DNA of 64,000 nt from JBGCEZ01 sp045106735 (GCA_045106735.1 JBGCEZ010000020.1:62001-126000), one strand, 5' to 3'; counted from the stretch's first letter, positions 34,403 to 42,757 are shown. Numbers and translations are program-made. The notes: generated from the letters alone by a model not told the origin.

Positions 34403-35392
34403 ATGGCTCGTGGGCAGGGGACAATGGTGGGGAAGGGAGTGGGCGGCATGGCACTCGGGAGGAGTGATGCTGTAGCTGGGGACGCGATGCGTCCACGGAC
34501 GCCGCGTCCGTATGAGGCCATGGCCGAACGCGCCGCGCGTTCTGCGTGCACCATTTTGCTGACCGGGGAAACCGGCGTCGGCAAGGGGCACGTCGCTCGC
34601 TGGCTGTGGAAGACGAGTCTCCGCGCCGATCAGCCGTACATCCCGGTGAATTGTGGCGCGATCCCGGAGTCGCTCATCGACTCCCAATTGTTCGGTCACG
34701 TCAAGGGAGCGTTCAGCGGGGCAACCAATGAGCATCCCGGACTCGTCCGGGCGGCCGAAGGTGGCACGCTGTTTCTCGACGAAGTTGGCGAGCTCCCATT
34801 GTCCGCGCAGACCAGATTGCTCCGTCTGCTGCAAGAACGTGAAATTCAGCCGGTCGGTCTCTCGCATCCCGTCAAGGTTGATGTGCGCATCGTTGCGGCG
34901 ACGAACGTCGATCTTCGGGCCGCGGTCGAAGAAGAGCGATTCCGACGCGACCTTTTCTATCGGCTTGATGTGGTGCGCATCGATGTTGAGCCACTCCGCC
35001 AACGGCGCGATGAAATCCCCGTCCTGATCGAGACGTTCAACACCGAATTCGCCGGGCTCTACGGCCAGCCGCAGCTCGAGATTTCACCGGAGGCGCACGC
35101 GGTTCTGGCTGGCCACCCGTGGCCTGGCAACGTGCGGCAGCTGCGAACCGTACTCGAACGTCTTCACGTGCTCGCTCCCGATGACCTGGTGACCCCCACG
35201 TTGCTGTGGGAAGTTGGGCAGGTGCCGAGTGTTGAAGCATCGAGTGAATCGCCGCTGGATCGAGTGCGTCGCGAAGAGATCGAGCGCGTCCTGGGGGCGT
35301 GCGACGGTTCGATTACCAAGGCGGCCAAGGTCTTCGGCGTGCACCGGAGCACGCTCCACCGCTGGCTGCGCGAATCACCCACCGACGGGTGA
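34403..35392 (+). CDS. Sigma-54-dependent AAA+ activator without a sensor domain
   Basis: 329 residues from ATG 34403, chosen because GGAGG (34393-34397) is 5 nt upstream. After about 45 residues without a recognisable domain comes the AAA+ core: Walker A GETGVGKG (55-62), the sigma-54 contact loop GAFSGA (102-107; GAFTGA in most relatives), Walker B GTLFLDEVGELP (121-132), sensor I AATN, an R-finger region FRRDLFYRLDV, and HPWPGNVRQLR. A Fis-type helix-turn-helix ends the protein (about 292-323, ITKAAKVFGVHRSTLHRWL). It should use ATP to open sigma-54 promoters. Lacking receiver, GAF or PAS domains, it is probably controlled by abundance or a partner protein. A likely target is the promoter at 36475. 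Confidence 0.92.
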   Translation: MARGQGTMVGKGVGGMALGRSDAVAGDAMRPRTPRPYEAMAERAARSACTILLTGETGVGKGHVARWLWKTSLRADQPYIPVNCGAIPESLIDSQLFGHVKGAFSGATNEHPGLVRAAEGGTLFLDEVGELPLSAQTRLLRLLQEREIQPVGLSHPVKVDVRIVAATNVDLRAAVEEERFRRDLFYRLDVVRIDVEPLRQRRDEIPVLIETFNTEFAGLYGQPQLEISPEAHAVLAGHPWPGNVRQLRTVLERLHVLAPDDLVTPTLLWEVGQVPSVEASSESPLDRVRREEIERVLGACDGSITKAAKVFGVHRSTLHRWLRESPTDG

Positions 35393-35947
35393 CGGCCGGC
35401 CGCGTCGGATGAGTCGCCCGTTCGGTGGCGAGTGAGCGAGTGAGCGGGTGAGGGGGGGGCGCAAGTGGTCGATCGCTCGGCCCGTCGCCACCTCAGTCAA
35501 TGAGCGTTTCCGGCGCGTCGTGGATCCTCACCCGATGATCCGGCAGCGGGTCCGCCGCTGGCTCTTGCCTTTTCAGTTCGGATGCAGCCCCCTCGGCAGC
35601 GAGGCCTTGATGGCTTCCCTGTGTGGGGGCTTGTTGCATGTGGGCAGAGAGGTCCCTCGCCTGCGTGGCGTGGCCGGAGGCTACGTGAGGCGAGGTGAGG
35701 CGAGGCGCGGATCGGGCCCGCTCCGGGCCGTGTGTTGCCTTGCCGGCGATCCGCGCGAACCGTATGGAATCGACGGCCAGTCCTCGCCAGTCCACTCTGA
35801 GCCGGCGTCGCTGGAGGTTCGGACGATGGGGGTTGCCGTCCGCCGGGGCATCATGCCTGGCCGAGGGGGGCGCCCGCGGCGTCGGCCGCGAAATCGACAA
35901 TGGGTGGTCTGCCGGCCCTGGTGGTGCCGATCATGACCGGGGCCTCG

Positions 35948-35980
35948 TCGGGACCTCTTCGGGACCTCTTCGGAGGTTCT
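35948..35980. repeat. 11-bp tandem repeat
   Basis: Two perfect 11-bp copies of TCGGGACCTCT (35948-35969) and a degenerate third (35970-35980). Confidence 0.65.
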
Positions 35981-36044
35981 TCGGGGCGACGACGGCGTGC
36001 ACCGGCGTCGCCAGCAGCAGTTTCTCGAGCCTGGTTTCGAGCGA

Positions 36045-36367
36045 TGCGACACGGCTGGCCCCTGCCGACCTCGGGTGAACCCGGGCCCAGGCCCCGTTTT
36101 CATCGGGCTTCCACTCGGTTGCGGCGGGCGATTTCTGGTTGCCGGCACGAATCTCGCGTCAAAATATGAGCTCGAGCCCTGATCGCTCGCCGAGCGGCCG
36201 CACGGTGTCGCGTGCGTGCGACGTTGGGCGTGGCGCGGTTCAGACTCGGCTTCAGACTCGCTGGCGATGCCGTCATCGGTGTCGCAAGCTCATGATCCGG
36301 TGGGGATTGCACGTCGAAACAATGCAAACCCTGGTGTCGCATGCGTGCAACAGCTGTGGTGCGACAC
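36045..36367. promoter_or_regulatory. Clustered GTGTCGCA sites, putative activator-binding array
   Basis: The 8-mer GTGTCGCA or its complement occurs exactly at 36045-36052, 36279-36286, 36334-36341 and 36360-36367, with a one-base variant at 36205-36212. Two of them extend into related 18-bp dyads TGTCGC-N6-GC(G/A)AC(G/A) at 36206-36223 and 36335-36352. Sites 36334-36341 and 36360-36367 form a perfect inverted repeat. The array lies about 110-430 bp upstream of the sigma-54 promoter, where enhancers for such promoters are usually found. The link to the 34403 activator is inference. Confidence 0.55.
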
Positions 36368-36474
36368 GTTCGGATTTCGACCTGAAACAGGCGCCGTTGG
36401 CCTTGCGGTGCCGACGTGAACCCGCGTTCTGACGCCATGAAGCGGCATGGGCGATCCGTCGGGCGGTCCGGGCT

Positions 36475-36491
36475 TTGGCACGGGCCTTGCA
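36475..36491 (+). promoter_or_regulatory. Sigma-54 (-24/-12) promoter
   Basis: TTGGCACGGGCCTTGCA matches the published consensus YTGGCACG-N4-TTGCW at every defined position, with GG (36477-36478) and GC (36489-36490) separated by exactly 10 bp. Predicted transcription start is about 36502, immediately before the ATG at 36508. It is the only exact match I noticed in the window. Confidence 0.8.
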
Positions 36492-36507
36492 ACTCATCCC
36501 CGCGAGG

Positions 36508-37137
36508 ATGATGAGGGAAGACGTTGCCATTCTGATTGGTGCCTCGGGCAAGCTGGACGAAGTCCGGCGGAAGCTCTGCGGCCTCGGATGGCAAGCCGTT
36601 CAACCGTGTTATTCGCTCGTTGGCATCCGCCGGTTCCTCGTCGAGTTCGATGGGGTTCCGAAAGTGATGGTCGTTGCGGCCGGAACGGATCTCAGTCCGT
36701 CGGATCGCGCGATGCTCGAGCCAGTGCTCGCCGACAGTGTCGCCCATCGCGGCTTGTCGGGAACCATTGGCCTGGGCCGCTTGGATGAACTCGCAGAGCT
36801 CGGATGCGACGTCTACACCCTGGACGTCGACGAAGCGGTTCGCTTGGCTGAGTCGTACTCCGCGACCGTGTGTCGCCGGTCGTCGAACGGACGGTTCTCG
36901 AACCGCACGTCGGACGAATTCGGAGATCGGTTCACCAGCCGCATCGATGGAGCATCGCGCTTCTCGTCCGATGCCGAGACGCGTGCATCGGCCGATGGCG
37001 ACGTGCATGCAGGGTCGGATGGAGTGAAGGCGGATGAACCGGTCGATGCCGCCGCTCCCGACGATTCGGAGGAGTCGTCGAAGCCGGCCCGACGAATGAC
37101 GTGGCTCGACGGGATTCCCGGCGAGGGCAGTGAGTGA
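36508..37137 (+). CDS. Unrecognised protein, predicted sigma-54-controlled
   Basis: 209 residues from ATG 36508, with GAGG directly before it; ATG 36511 is the alternative. Residues 4-118 alternate strands and helices (DVAILIGAS, GWQAVQPCYS, VPKVMVVAAGTDLS, GLSGTIGLGRLDELAEL, CDVYTLDVDEAVRLAE), an alpha/beta fold that superficially resembles a receiver or pseudo-receiver. The acidic pocket and phospho-acceptor pattern are not clear. Residues 125-200 are Ser/Asp/Glu/Arg-rich and probably disordered, ending RRMTWLDGIPGEGSE. No homologous family is recognised. The sigma-54 promoter sits 17 bp upstream, implying a leader of only about 6 nt. Codon use is less GC-biased than neighbours. Confidence 0.65.
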   Translation: MMREDVAILIGASGKLDEVRRKLCGLGWQAVQPCYSLVGIRRFLVEFDGVPKVMVVAAGTDLSPSDRAMLEPVLADSVAHRGLSGTIGLGRLDELAELGCDVYTLDVDEAVRLAESYSATVCRRSSNGRFSNRTSDEFGDRFTSRIDGASRFSSDAETRASADGDVHAGSDGVKADEPVDAAAPDDSEESSKPARRMTWLDGIPGEGSE

Positions 37138-37239
37138 CGCAGCATGCGTCATGTGAGGACGAGCGTCCTTGAAACCTGGTTGTCTTCGGTTGACGCCGTT
37201 GGCAAGCAATTGAGGAAACACGAGCCGCAAGGCGACTGG

Positions 37240-37479
37240 TTCCGCCGAACTCTCTCTCTTCTCTCCGCGTCCAGCCGGCGGGTTGGACGTGGACTTGAGG
37301 AAGACCGAATCGCCGCACTGGCGACGACGCTTCCGCCGAACTCTCTCTCTTCTCTCCGCGTCCAGCCGGCGGGTTGGACGTGGACTTGAGGAAGACCGAA
37401 TCGCCGTGATTGGCGACGACGCTTCCGCCAAACTCTCTCTCTTCTCTCCGCGTCCAGCCGGCGGGTTGGACGTGGACTT
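37240..37479. repeat. 91-bp tandem direct repeat, 2.6 copies
   Basis: Copy 1 is 37240-37330 (91 bp), copy 2 37331-37422 (92 bp) and a partial copy 3 37423-37479. The units are nearly identical except for a few changes at the unit ends (CGCACTGGCG versus CGTGATTGGCG; CCGAAC versus CCAAAC). Each contains a CT-rich tract, then a hairpin GTCCAGCC-GGCG-GGTTGGAC with one G-T pair. The 91/92-bp period breaks the reading frame between copies, so it is not a protein repeat. Confidence 0.9.
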
Positions 37480-37686
37480 TCTATGCGCCTTGCAGTTGCA
37501 CCGTCTCGTTGTGCGCTGCGCTCAGCGTGCCTGTCGCTCGGCACGCTCGCCTTCCCGCTCATTCGATCCGCGCACGAGATCGCACCGAACGCCGGGCAGC
37601 GGCGTTCGTCCTGGGCGATCGTCTGATCATTGAGGACTGGCACGGAACGGCACCGGGGCTTCGCTCGGCCAAAGGTCTCAGCGCAC

Positions 37687-37715
37687 AAAAAAAGGAGCGG
37701 CGGTTTCCCGCACGA
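37687..37715 (-). terminator. Possible minus-strand terminator
   Basis: On the minus strand GCGG-GAAA-CCGC forms a short GNRA hairpin followed after six bases by seven T. The stem is only 4 bp, so it is weak. The nearest upstream minus-strand gene is the zinc-ribbon protein ending at 38153. Confidence 0.3.
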
Positions 37716-37946
37716 CCCGGCCCGGGTCTCTCTCTCTTGATCTCTCCCAACGGATCCTCGGATCCAATGGTGGGCCGAACCTCGCTCCGAAGGAGGGTAC
37801 GCCTCTCGCGAGCAATAGGTTGCGTTGATCCATCGCTGTTTTGCGCGGATGTCGAGCACGCCCATCGATCTGGGCGTTCCGGATCCTCAAAAACTGCCCC
37901 GGTTGAAGCGATCGCGGGGCCGCAACCGGTGCCCGAGACGGCACTT

Positions 37947-37966
37947 GACCGATCCGCGGATCGGTC
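37947..37966. repeat. Perfect 20-bp palindrome
   Basis: GACCGATCCG followed directly by its reverse complement, with no spacer. It lies in a gap with no gene and could be a dimeric regulator or recombinase site; nothing identifies which. Confidence 0.6.
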
Positions 37967-38152
37967 GACCAGATCGACGCCCGAACCAATCGTCCGCCCC
38001 GTTGCCACCTCCGTTGCCCAGGACCAATCGCCCAATTGGCGAAACGAGTTCAGGGCGCGAACAGCCGCCTGCGTTCCGTGGCGGCGGCGTGGTCTTCTCG
38101 GTCGGGTGACGCCTGGGACAGTTCGCCGTTCGAGCTGCTCCTCGACGGACGA

Positions 38153-38578
38153 TCAGTCGCGGTCTCCGCGGTCTCCGCGTTCTTCGGCTGTCCGGGGTTC
38201 GGTGTGCGGGCCTGGCGACGCGTGATCGACGGGGCCGGTGGCCGGCGCGGGGAGGTCCGTTCCGCACTCGGGGCAGTTGCGGGTGCATCGATGGCCGGCG
38301 TCATAGGCACACTTTCGGCACACCGTCGGACAGGCAGCGCGGTAGATCCTCGCGATCTCGGCGTGTATCGGCGCCGAGACTCGTGACATGAGCCAGTACG
38401 TCAGCACGCAGTAGAGGCAGGCCAGCGGAAGCGTCGCTTGAACGCCGAAGATGAACATCCCGGCACTGTGTTCCAGGATGACGAGCAGGCCGGCGATCGT
38501 CGCAAGCACGTATCCGAAGGCCACGGCGACGCGCAGGCCATCGAGGGCGTAGATGGATCGCCGGCCACGTGGCGGCAT
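38153..38578 (-). CDS. Small membrane protein with C-terminal zinc ribbon
   Basis: 141 residues from ATG 38578 (MPPRGRRSIYALDG). Two hydrophobic helices (about residues 14-38 and 43-66) are followed by a cytoplasmic CRKCAYDAGHRCTRNCPECG ribbon near residues 86-105 and an acidic/basic tail (HTEPRTAEERGDRGDRD). The ribbon is of the CxxCxYD...CPECG type that recurs in this genome and is related in style to the 50.7-57.9 kb array. The frame extends upstream to 38791, but that part looks non-coding. Function unknown. Confidence 0.65.
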   Translation of the reverse strand: MPPRGRRSIYALDGLRVAVAFGYVLATIAGLLVILEHSAGMFIFGVQATLPLACLYCVLTYWLMSRVSAPIHAEIARIYRAACPTVCRKCAYDAGHRCTRNCPECGTDLPAPATGPVDHASPGPHTEPRTAEERGDRGDRD

Positions 38579-38805
38579 GCGCGATTCGATCGCCGCGCGT
38601 GCATTGACTGAGAAGCGCTCGTGTCTTCGTCGCGATGCCAATGGTGCCTTCCGACGAACTGCGGGCAGGGCCGGCGCGCCGGCATGCCGCTCGTTACCCG
38701 TCCAGCTCGCCGCCACGACGCTTCGAACGCAGGCCGTCGCGATCAGGCTCCGTGCGAACGACGGTGTGCCGGTTGCGGCCAATCGGTCCATCCATCAAGC
38801 AGGGC

Positions 38806-41800
38806 CTACGCCGACGCGTCCGCCATCGCCGGCTCGGCCGTGCCGTTGACGCCGGCGTGCTCGTCGGGGGCATGCCCCGATTCGTCGGCCGCACCTTCTC
38901 GCGCCGGAGGCCGCAACGTCGTCTCCACGATCGGGATCGAGCGAGCATCGTCCGATGCATTCGCGTTCGCATCCGCATTCGGCTGGTCGTCGGACGCATC
39001 ATCCGACTCGGCCGCTTCCGCCGCGGCGACGGCCGACGCCTTGATCGCTCCGTCCGCGCCGACGTCGTCGACCCGGACCGCCACCCGCTTGGACACGCCG
39101 CGTTCCTGCTGGGTCACGCCGTACAACTGGTGGCACGCGCCCATGGTGCGCTTGTGGTGGGTGATGACGATGAAGTGGCTCTCGTCCAGGAACGGTTCGA
39201 GCACGCGGCAGAACCGTTCGACGTTCGCGTCGTCCAGCGCCGCGTCCACTTCGTCCAGGATGCAGAAGGGCGACGGACGCGATTGGAAGATCGCCATCAG
39301 CAGGGCGATCGCGGTCATCGTCTTCTCGCCACCCGAAAGCTGGCTGATGACGCGCGGCTGCTTGCCCGGCGGCTTGGCCCGGATCTCGATGCCCGACGCG
39401 AGCCAGTCGATCTTGCCGTCCTCGTCCGGGACCAGCATGACGTCGGCATCGCCGCCGCCGAACAGTCGACGGAACATGCCGTTCTCGCCGGCGAAGTGTT
39501 CGCGAATCCGCTCGAAGGTCTCCTGGAATCGCAGCAAACTCGTGCGGTCCAGCTCTTCGATGAGCTCGGTGAGCTGGCCGACGGCTTCGTCAATGTCGGC
39601 GACCTGGGCGATCAGATCGTCGTTGCGTTCTTCGAGCTGCGTTTCTTCCTCGATCGCGTCGAGGTTGACGTTGCCGAGGGCCTTGATCTCGCGCTTGAGT
39701 TCCTTGACTTCGGCCTTGAGTTGCTGGCGGTCAATGGCTTCGCGGTCCTCGGACTCCAGGGCCTCAAGCTGCTCCGCGTGGTACGCGGGGAGGTCGAGTT
39801 CCAAATCGCCGGTCGCGCGGTCCACCAGGTGTTCGAGCTTGATCTCGACTTCGCGACGTTCGACTTCGACGGTCGAGGCGTCGCGTTCGAGTTCCGCCGC
39901 TTGCCGGCGGGCTTCGCCGAGAGCGGCCCCGGCTTGTTGCAGGGCCACGCCCGCCGCTTGCATGAGTTCGGTCAGTGAGCCGAGGCGTTCTTCGGCCTCA
40001 GTCAGCTGCGTGGCGGCCGCTTCGATCGCCGCGTCGGCTTCGGTGATGACCGTTTCGTGTTGCGTGATCTGCGCTGCGTGCCAGGCCATGCGCTCGCGGC
40101 CCGACTCCATCTGGCGATCGAGCTCGGCGAGCTGGGATTCCAGGTGCCGCAACTCGCGCCGGTCGGTTTCGAGTTGGCTGGCCGCTTCGCTCGCCGCGAC
40201 CTTGGCCGCGGTCAGTTCCTCCTGGCGACGTTCGACTTCCGTCGAGCGTTCGGCCAGGCTGGTCTCGGCCGACTCCAGGGCGCTGGCCGCTTCGGCGATC
40301 GCCAGCGCGATGGCTTCGATCGCGGTGGTGGCGGCGATGCGGTCGGTCGCCAGACCGGTGCGCCGCGTGTCGAGTTCGCCGCGTTCGGCCGCGAGGCTGG
40401 TCGACTCGCGCTCCAGACGCTGGGACTCGGTGTTCAGCCGCTCCAGGCGGTACTCGCCTTCGACCAGGCGGTGACGAGCGGCGTCGACGCGGGCCGATGC
40501 CTCGGAGATCCGCTGTCCGGTTTCGCCGGCGTTCTCACTGATCGCCGCGAGCCGCGAGCCGAGCTCGTCCAAGCGCACGTCGATCGTGGCGATGCCGGTG
40601 GCCAGCTCGGTGCGTTCGATGCGGCGGGCCAACCAACCGCTCGTGCCACCGCCGCCGCTGCTGCCGTTGCGGGTGCTGGCCGTCGCAATGCGGCCGCGCC
40701 CATCGACGACCGCGCCGCGGGTGGTGACGAATCGCCAGGCCGTGAATTCCGGGCGGGCGGCAAGATCCATCGCCGCGTCCAGATCGTGCACGACGGCGGT
40801 GCGGGCCAGCAGCCGCTCGGCCATGGGCCGGAGGCTGGCGTCCACGCGAACGAACTCAAGGATCGGCCGGGCCCAGCCGGGAAGGCGGGCTTCGGTGGTC
40901 GCTGGCGGCAGGGGGGCGGCGTCGACACGGTGGTCGGCGGTCTGGTGTTCCATCCCGTCGGCCGCCGCATCGTCAACCGCGGCCACGAAGCGGACGGTGC
41001 CGGGCAGGGCGTCGAGGGCTTCACCCCACTCGCCAAGCCGGCTGGCCCGGTCCACCCGGAGCGCGGCCAGGTCGTCGCCAAGGGCGGCTTCCACGATGCC
41101 CGCATGCTTGCGGGCGGTGTCGATGACGTCGCCGAGGACGCCGCCGACGCCAGGGAATGCTTCCGGGTCGTCGAGGACGCGCTTGACGGCGTCGGCCAGT
41201 CCTTCGCGGGCTTCGTGCATCTCCTCCAGGAGGTGCAGCCGCGAGCCGCGCGACGCGCGCTCGTGCCGCAGGGACGCGGCTTCCTCGGCCAGGCCGGACT
41301 CTTCGCGGCCGAGCTCGGCCGCCGTGCGTTCCAGAACCGCGAGCTCTTCCTGGGCGTGGGCGAGTTCGGTGCGGGCGGATTCGCCGGCCGCTTGGGCTTC
41401 GACGATCTGGTCGGCGGTTTCGCGGCGGGCGGTGTCGGCCGCATCAACCCGTTCGACGATGCGGCCGGCTTGCTCTTCCAGTCCACTTTCGCGGCCGGCG
41501 ATCGACTGCAGGCGGGCGCTGAGTTCCGAGCGTTCGCGCGTGGCCGAATCGCCGCGTTCGCGGGCGCGGCGGGCTTCATCCCGGGCCGACATCAGGCCTT
41601 CCTGCAGCTCGGCTCGCGAACGTTGCAGGGATTCGACCGCCTGCTCGGCTTCCTGGGCCGCCGACTCCGCCGACTCGATGCGGGCGGCGAGCGGCTCGCG
41701 TTCGGCGGCAAGTTCGGTGTGGCGGGCGACGAGTTCTTCGTCGCGGCGGCGATCTTCTTCGGTCTGCGACTTGGCCGTTTCCAGTGAACGGCCAGCCATT

Positions 41801-42747
41801 TCGCGGCGCTGTTGCGACTGGTTTCGCTCGGCCATCGCCTCGTTGCGCGTGCGATCGATCTCGCCGCGTTCGCGTTCGCGTTCGTCCCGCTCGACCTGGG
41901 CCGCCCGCTGGGCGTCTTCCAATTCGAGCAACTCGCCGGCGAATGCGGCGCGCCGGGCCTCGGCTTCTTCGGCCGCGGTATCCAGTTCGTCCTTGCGGAT
42001 CCGCAGCGTGTGGTACTCGTCGAGCGTCAGGGTCAGCCGCTTGTCGCGGTACTCGGCGTCGAGCTCTTGGAACCGGCGGGCCTTGACCGCTTGGCCCTTG
42101 ACGATCTTCAGTCGACGTTCGGTCGACGCGAGCTGCTCGCGGACGCGGACGAGGTTGTTCTCCGCGCGTTCGAGCTTGCGGGCCGCTTCGATCTTGCGGG
42201 CCTTGAACTTGGCCACGCCCGCGGCCTCTTCGAAGATGTTCCGGCGCTCGGTCGGATTGGCCATCAGCATCGAGTCGACGCGGCCCTGCTCAATGATGCA
42301 GTAGGCGTTGACCCCGATACCGGTGTCCATGAAGAGTTCCTTCACGTCGCGAAGGCGGCTCTTCCGGCCGTTGATCAGGTACTCGCTCTTGCCGTCCCGG
42401 TAGAGGCGTCGGCCGACGTCGACCTGCTCCGTGTCCACCGGCAAGAAGCGGCGGTTCATGGGGTCGCGGGCGTCAGGTCGGATGACCGGATTGTCAAAGG
42501 TCAGCGTGACGTGGGCCGCGCCCATCGGCTTGCGGGCGGCCGATCCCGCAAAGATGACGTCGAGCATCGCGTCGCCGCGCAGGCTCTTGGCCGAGCGTTC
42601 GCCCAGCACCCACTTGACCGCATCCACGACGTTCGACTTGCCGCAGCCGTTTGGCCCGACGATCCCGGAGATCGACTGGTCAAAGCGGAAGACGGTGGTG
42701 TCGGCGAACGACTTGAAACCCGAGAGCGTGACCTTGGCGAGACGCAT
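38806..42747 (-). CDS. smc: Chromosome segregation ATPase SMC
   Basis: 1313 residues from ATG 42747, supported by AGGAGGT (42758-42764) 10 nt upstream and the standard SMC N-terminus MRLAKVTLSGFKSF. An in-frame ATG at 42852 would add 35 residues. Walker A GPNGCGKSN (31-39), two long coiled-coil arms, a hinge near 520-690 (PEAFPGVGGVLGDVI... region), then the C-terminal head with signature LSGGEKTMTAIAL (about 1137), Walker B FCILDEVDAALDDANV and the D-loop. It compacts and segregates chromosomes as a homodimer with ScpA/ScpB, not found here. The last about 80 residues are an acidic, Ala/Asp-rich tail absent from most SMCs. Confidence 0.97.
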   Translation of the reverse strand: MRLAKVTLSGFKSFADTTVFRFDQSISGIVGPNGCGKSNVVDAVKWVLGERSAKSLRGDAMLDVIFAGSAARKPMGAAHVTLTFDNPVIRPDARDPMNRRFLPVDTEQVDVGRRLYRDGKSEYLINGRKSRLRDVKELFMDTGIGVNAYCIIEQGRVDSMLMANPTERRNIFEEAAGVAKFKARKIEAARKLERAENNLVRVREQLASTERRLKIVKGQAVKARRFQELDAEYRDKRLTLTLDEYHTLRIRKDELDTAAEEAEARRAAFAGELLELEDAQRAAQVERDERERERGEIDRTRNEAMAERNQSQQRREMAGRSLETAKSQTEEDRRRDEELVARHTELAAEREPLAARIESAESAAQEAEQAVESLQRSRAELQEGLMSARDEARRARERGDSATRERSELSARLQSIAGRESGLEEQAGRIVERVDAADTARRETADQIVEAQAAGESARTELAHAQEELAVLERTAAELGREESGLAEEAASLRHERASRGSRLHLLEEMHEAREGLADAVKRVLDDPEAFPGVGGVLGDVIDTARKHAGIVEAALGDDLAALRVDRASRLGEWGEALDALPGTVRFVAAVDDAAADGMEHQTADHRVDAAPLPPATTEARLPGWARPILEFVRVDASLRPMAERLLARTAVVHDLDAAMDLAARPEFTAWRFVTTRGAVVDGRGRIATASTRNGSSGGGGTSGWLARRIERTELATGIATIDVRLDELGSRLAAISENAGETGQRISEASARVDAARHRLVEGEYRLERLNTESQRLERESTSLAAERGELDTRRTGLATDRIAATTAIEAIALAIAEAASALESAETSLAERSTEVERRQEELTAAKVAASEAASQLETDRRELRHLESQLAELDRQMESGRERMAWHAAQITQHETVITEADAAIEAAATQLTEAEERLGSLTELMQAAGVALQQAGAALGEARRQAAELERDASTVEVERREVEIKLEHLVDRATGDLELDLPAYHAEQLEALESEDREAIDRQQLKAEVKELKREIKALGNVNLDAIEEETQLEERNDDLIAQVADIDEAVGQLTELIEELDRTSLLRFQETFERIREHFAGENGMFRRLFGGGDADVMLVPDEDGKIDWLASGIEIRAKPPGKQPRVISQLSGGEKTMTAIALLMAIFQSRPSPFCILDEVDAALDDANVERFCRVLEPFLDESHFIVITHHKRTMGACHQLYGVTQQERGVSKRVAVRVDDVGADGAIKASAVAAAEAAESDDASDDQPNADANANASDDARSIPIVETTLRPPAREGAADESGHAPDEHAGVNGTAEPAMADASA

Positions 42748-42757
42748 GCGGGGACTG

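Larger units (their letters stand above)
35393..36474. other. Long intergenic region carrying a putative enhancer array
   Basis: Over 1 kb without a convincing gene. The start (about 35429-35455) has 8-bp GCGAGTGA repeats, then GAGGCGAGGT repeats near 35685-35707 and three 11-bp units at 35948-35980. The 3' third contains the clustered GTGTCGCA/TGCGACAC sites (36045-36367). A small unannotated RNA cannot be excluded. Confidence 0.5.
37138..38152. other. Gene-free tail of the sigma-54 island
   Basis: Contains the 91-bp tandem repeats (37240-37479), a run of seven A (37684-37690) beside a GCGG-GAAA-CCGC hairpin that could terminate a minus-strand transcript, and the 20-bp palindrome at 37947-37966. 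Open frames are low-complexity and lack start signals. Confidence 0.5.

Noticed and set aside
34448..34470. Start of the activator at the ATG following GGGAGGAG (about 34463)
   Set aside because: That ATG is out of frame and reaches a TAG two codons later; ATG 34403 with GGAGG at 5 nt is in frame.
35448..35936. Possible 162-residue gene between the activator and the site array
   Set aside because: Atypical composition, no ribosome-binding site, and no recognisable fold or motif; competing minus-strand frames are equally open.
36100..37431. 443-codon minus-strand frame across the sigma-54 promoter and unknown gene
   Set aside because: It contains the 91-bp repeats as unrelated reading-frame fragments, with Arg/His-rich composition and no start signal. 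The plus-strand gene has better coding character.
37240..37479. CRISPR or integron attC array
   Set aside because: There are no variable spacers, the units abut directly, and although GTTGGAC fits an attC-like core, its partner core and spacing do not.
37621..37650. Second sigma-54 promoter (CTGGCACGGAACGGCA)
   Set aside because: The -24 half matches but the -12 element is GGCA with the GC at the wrong spacing.
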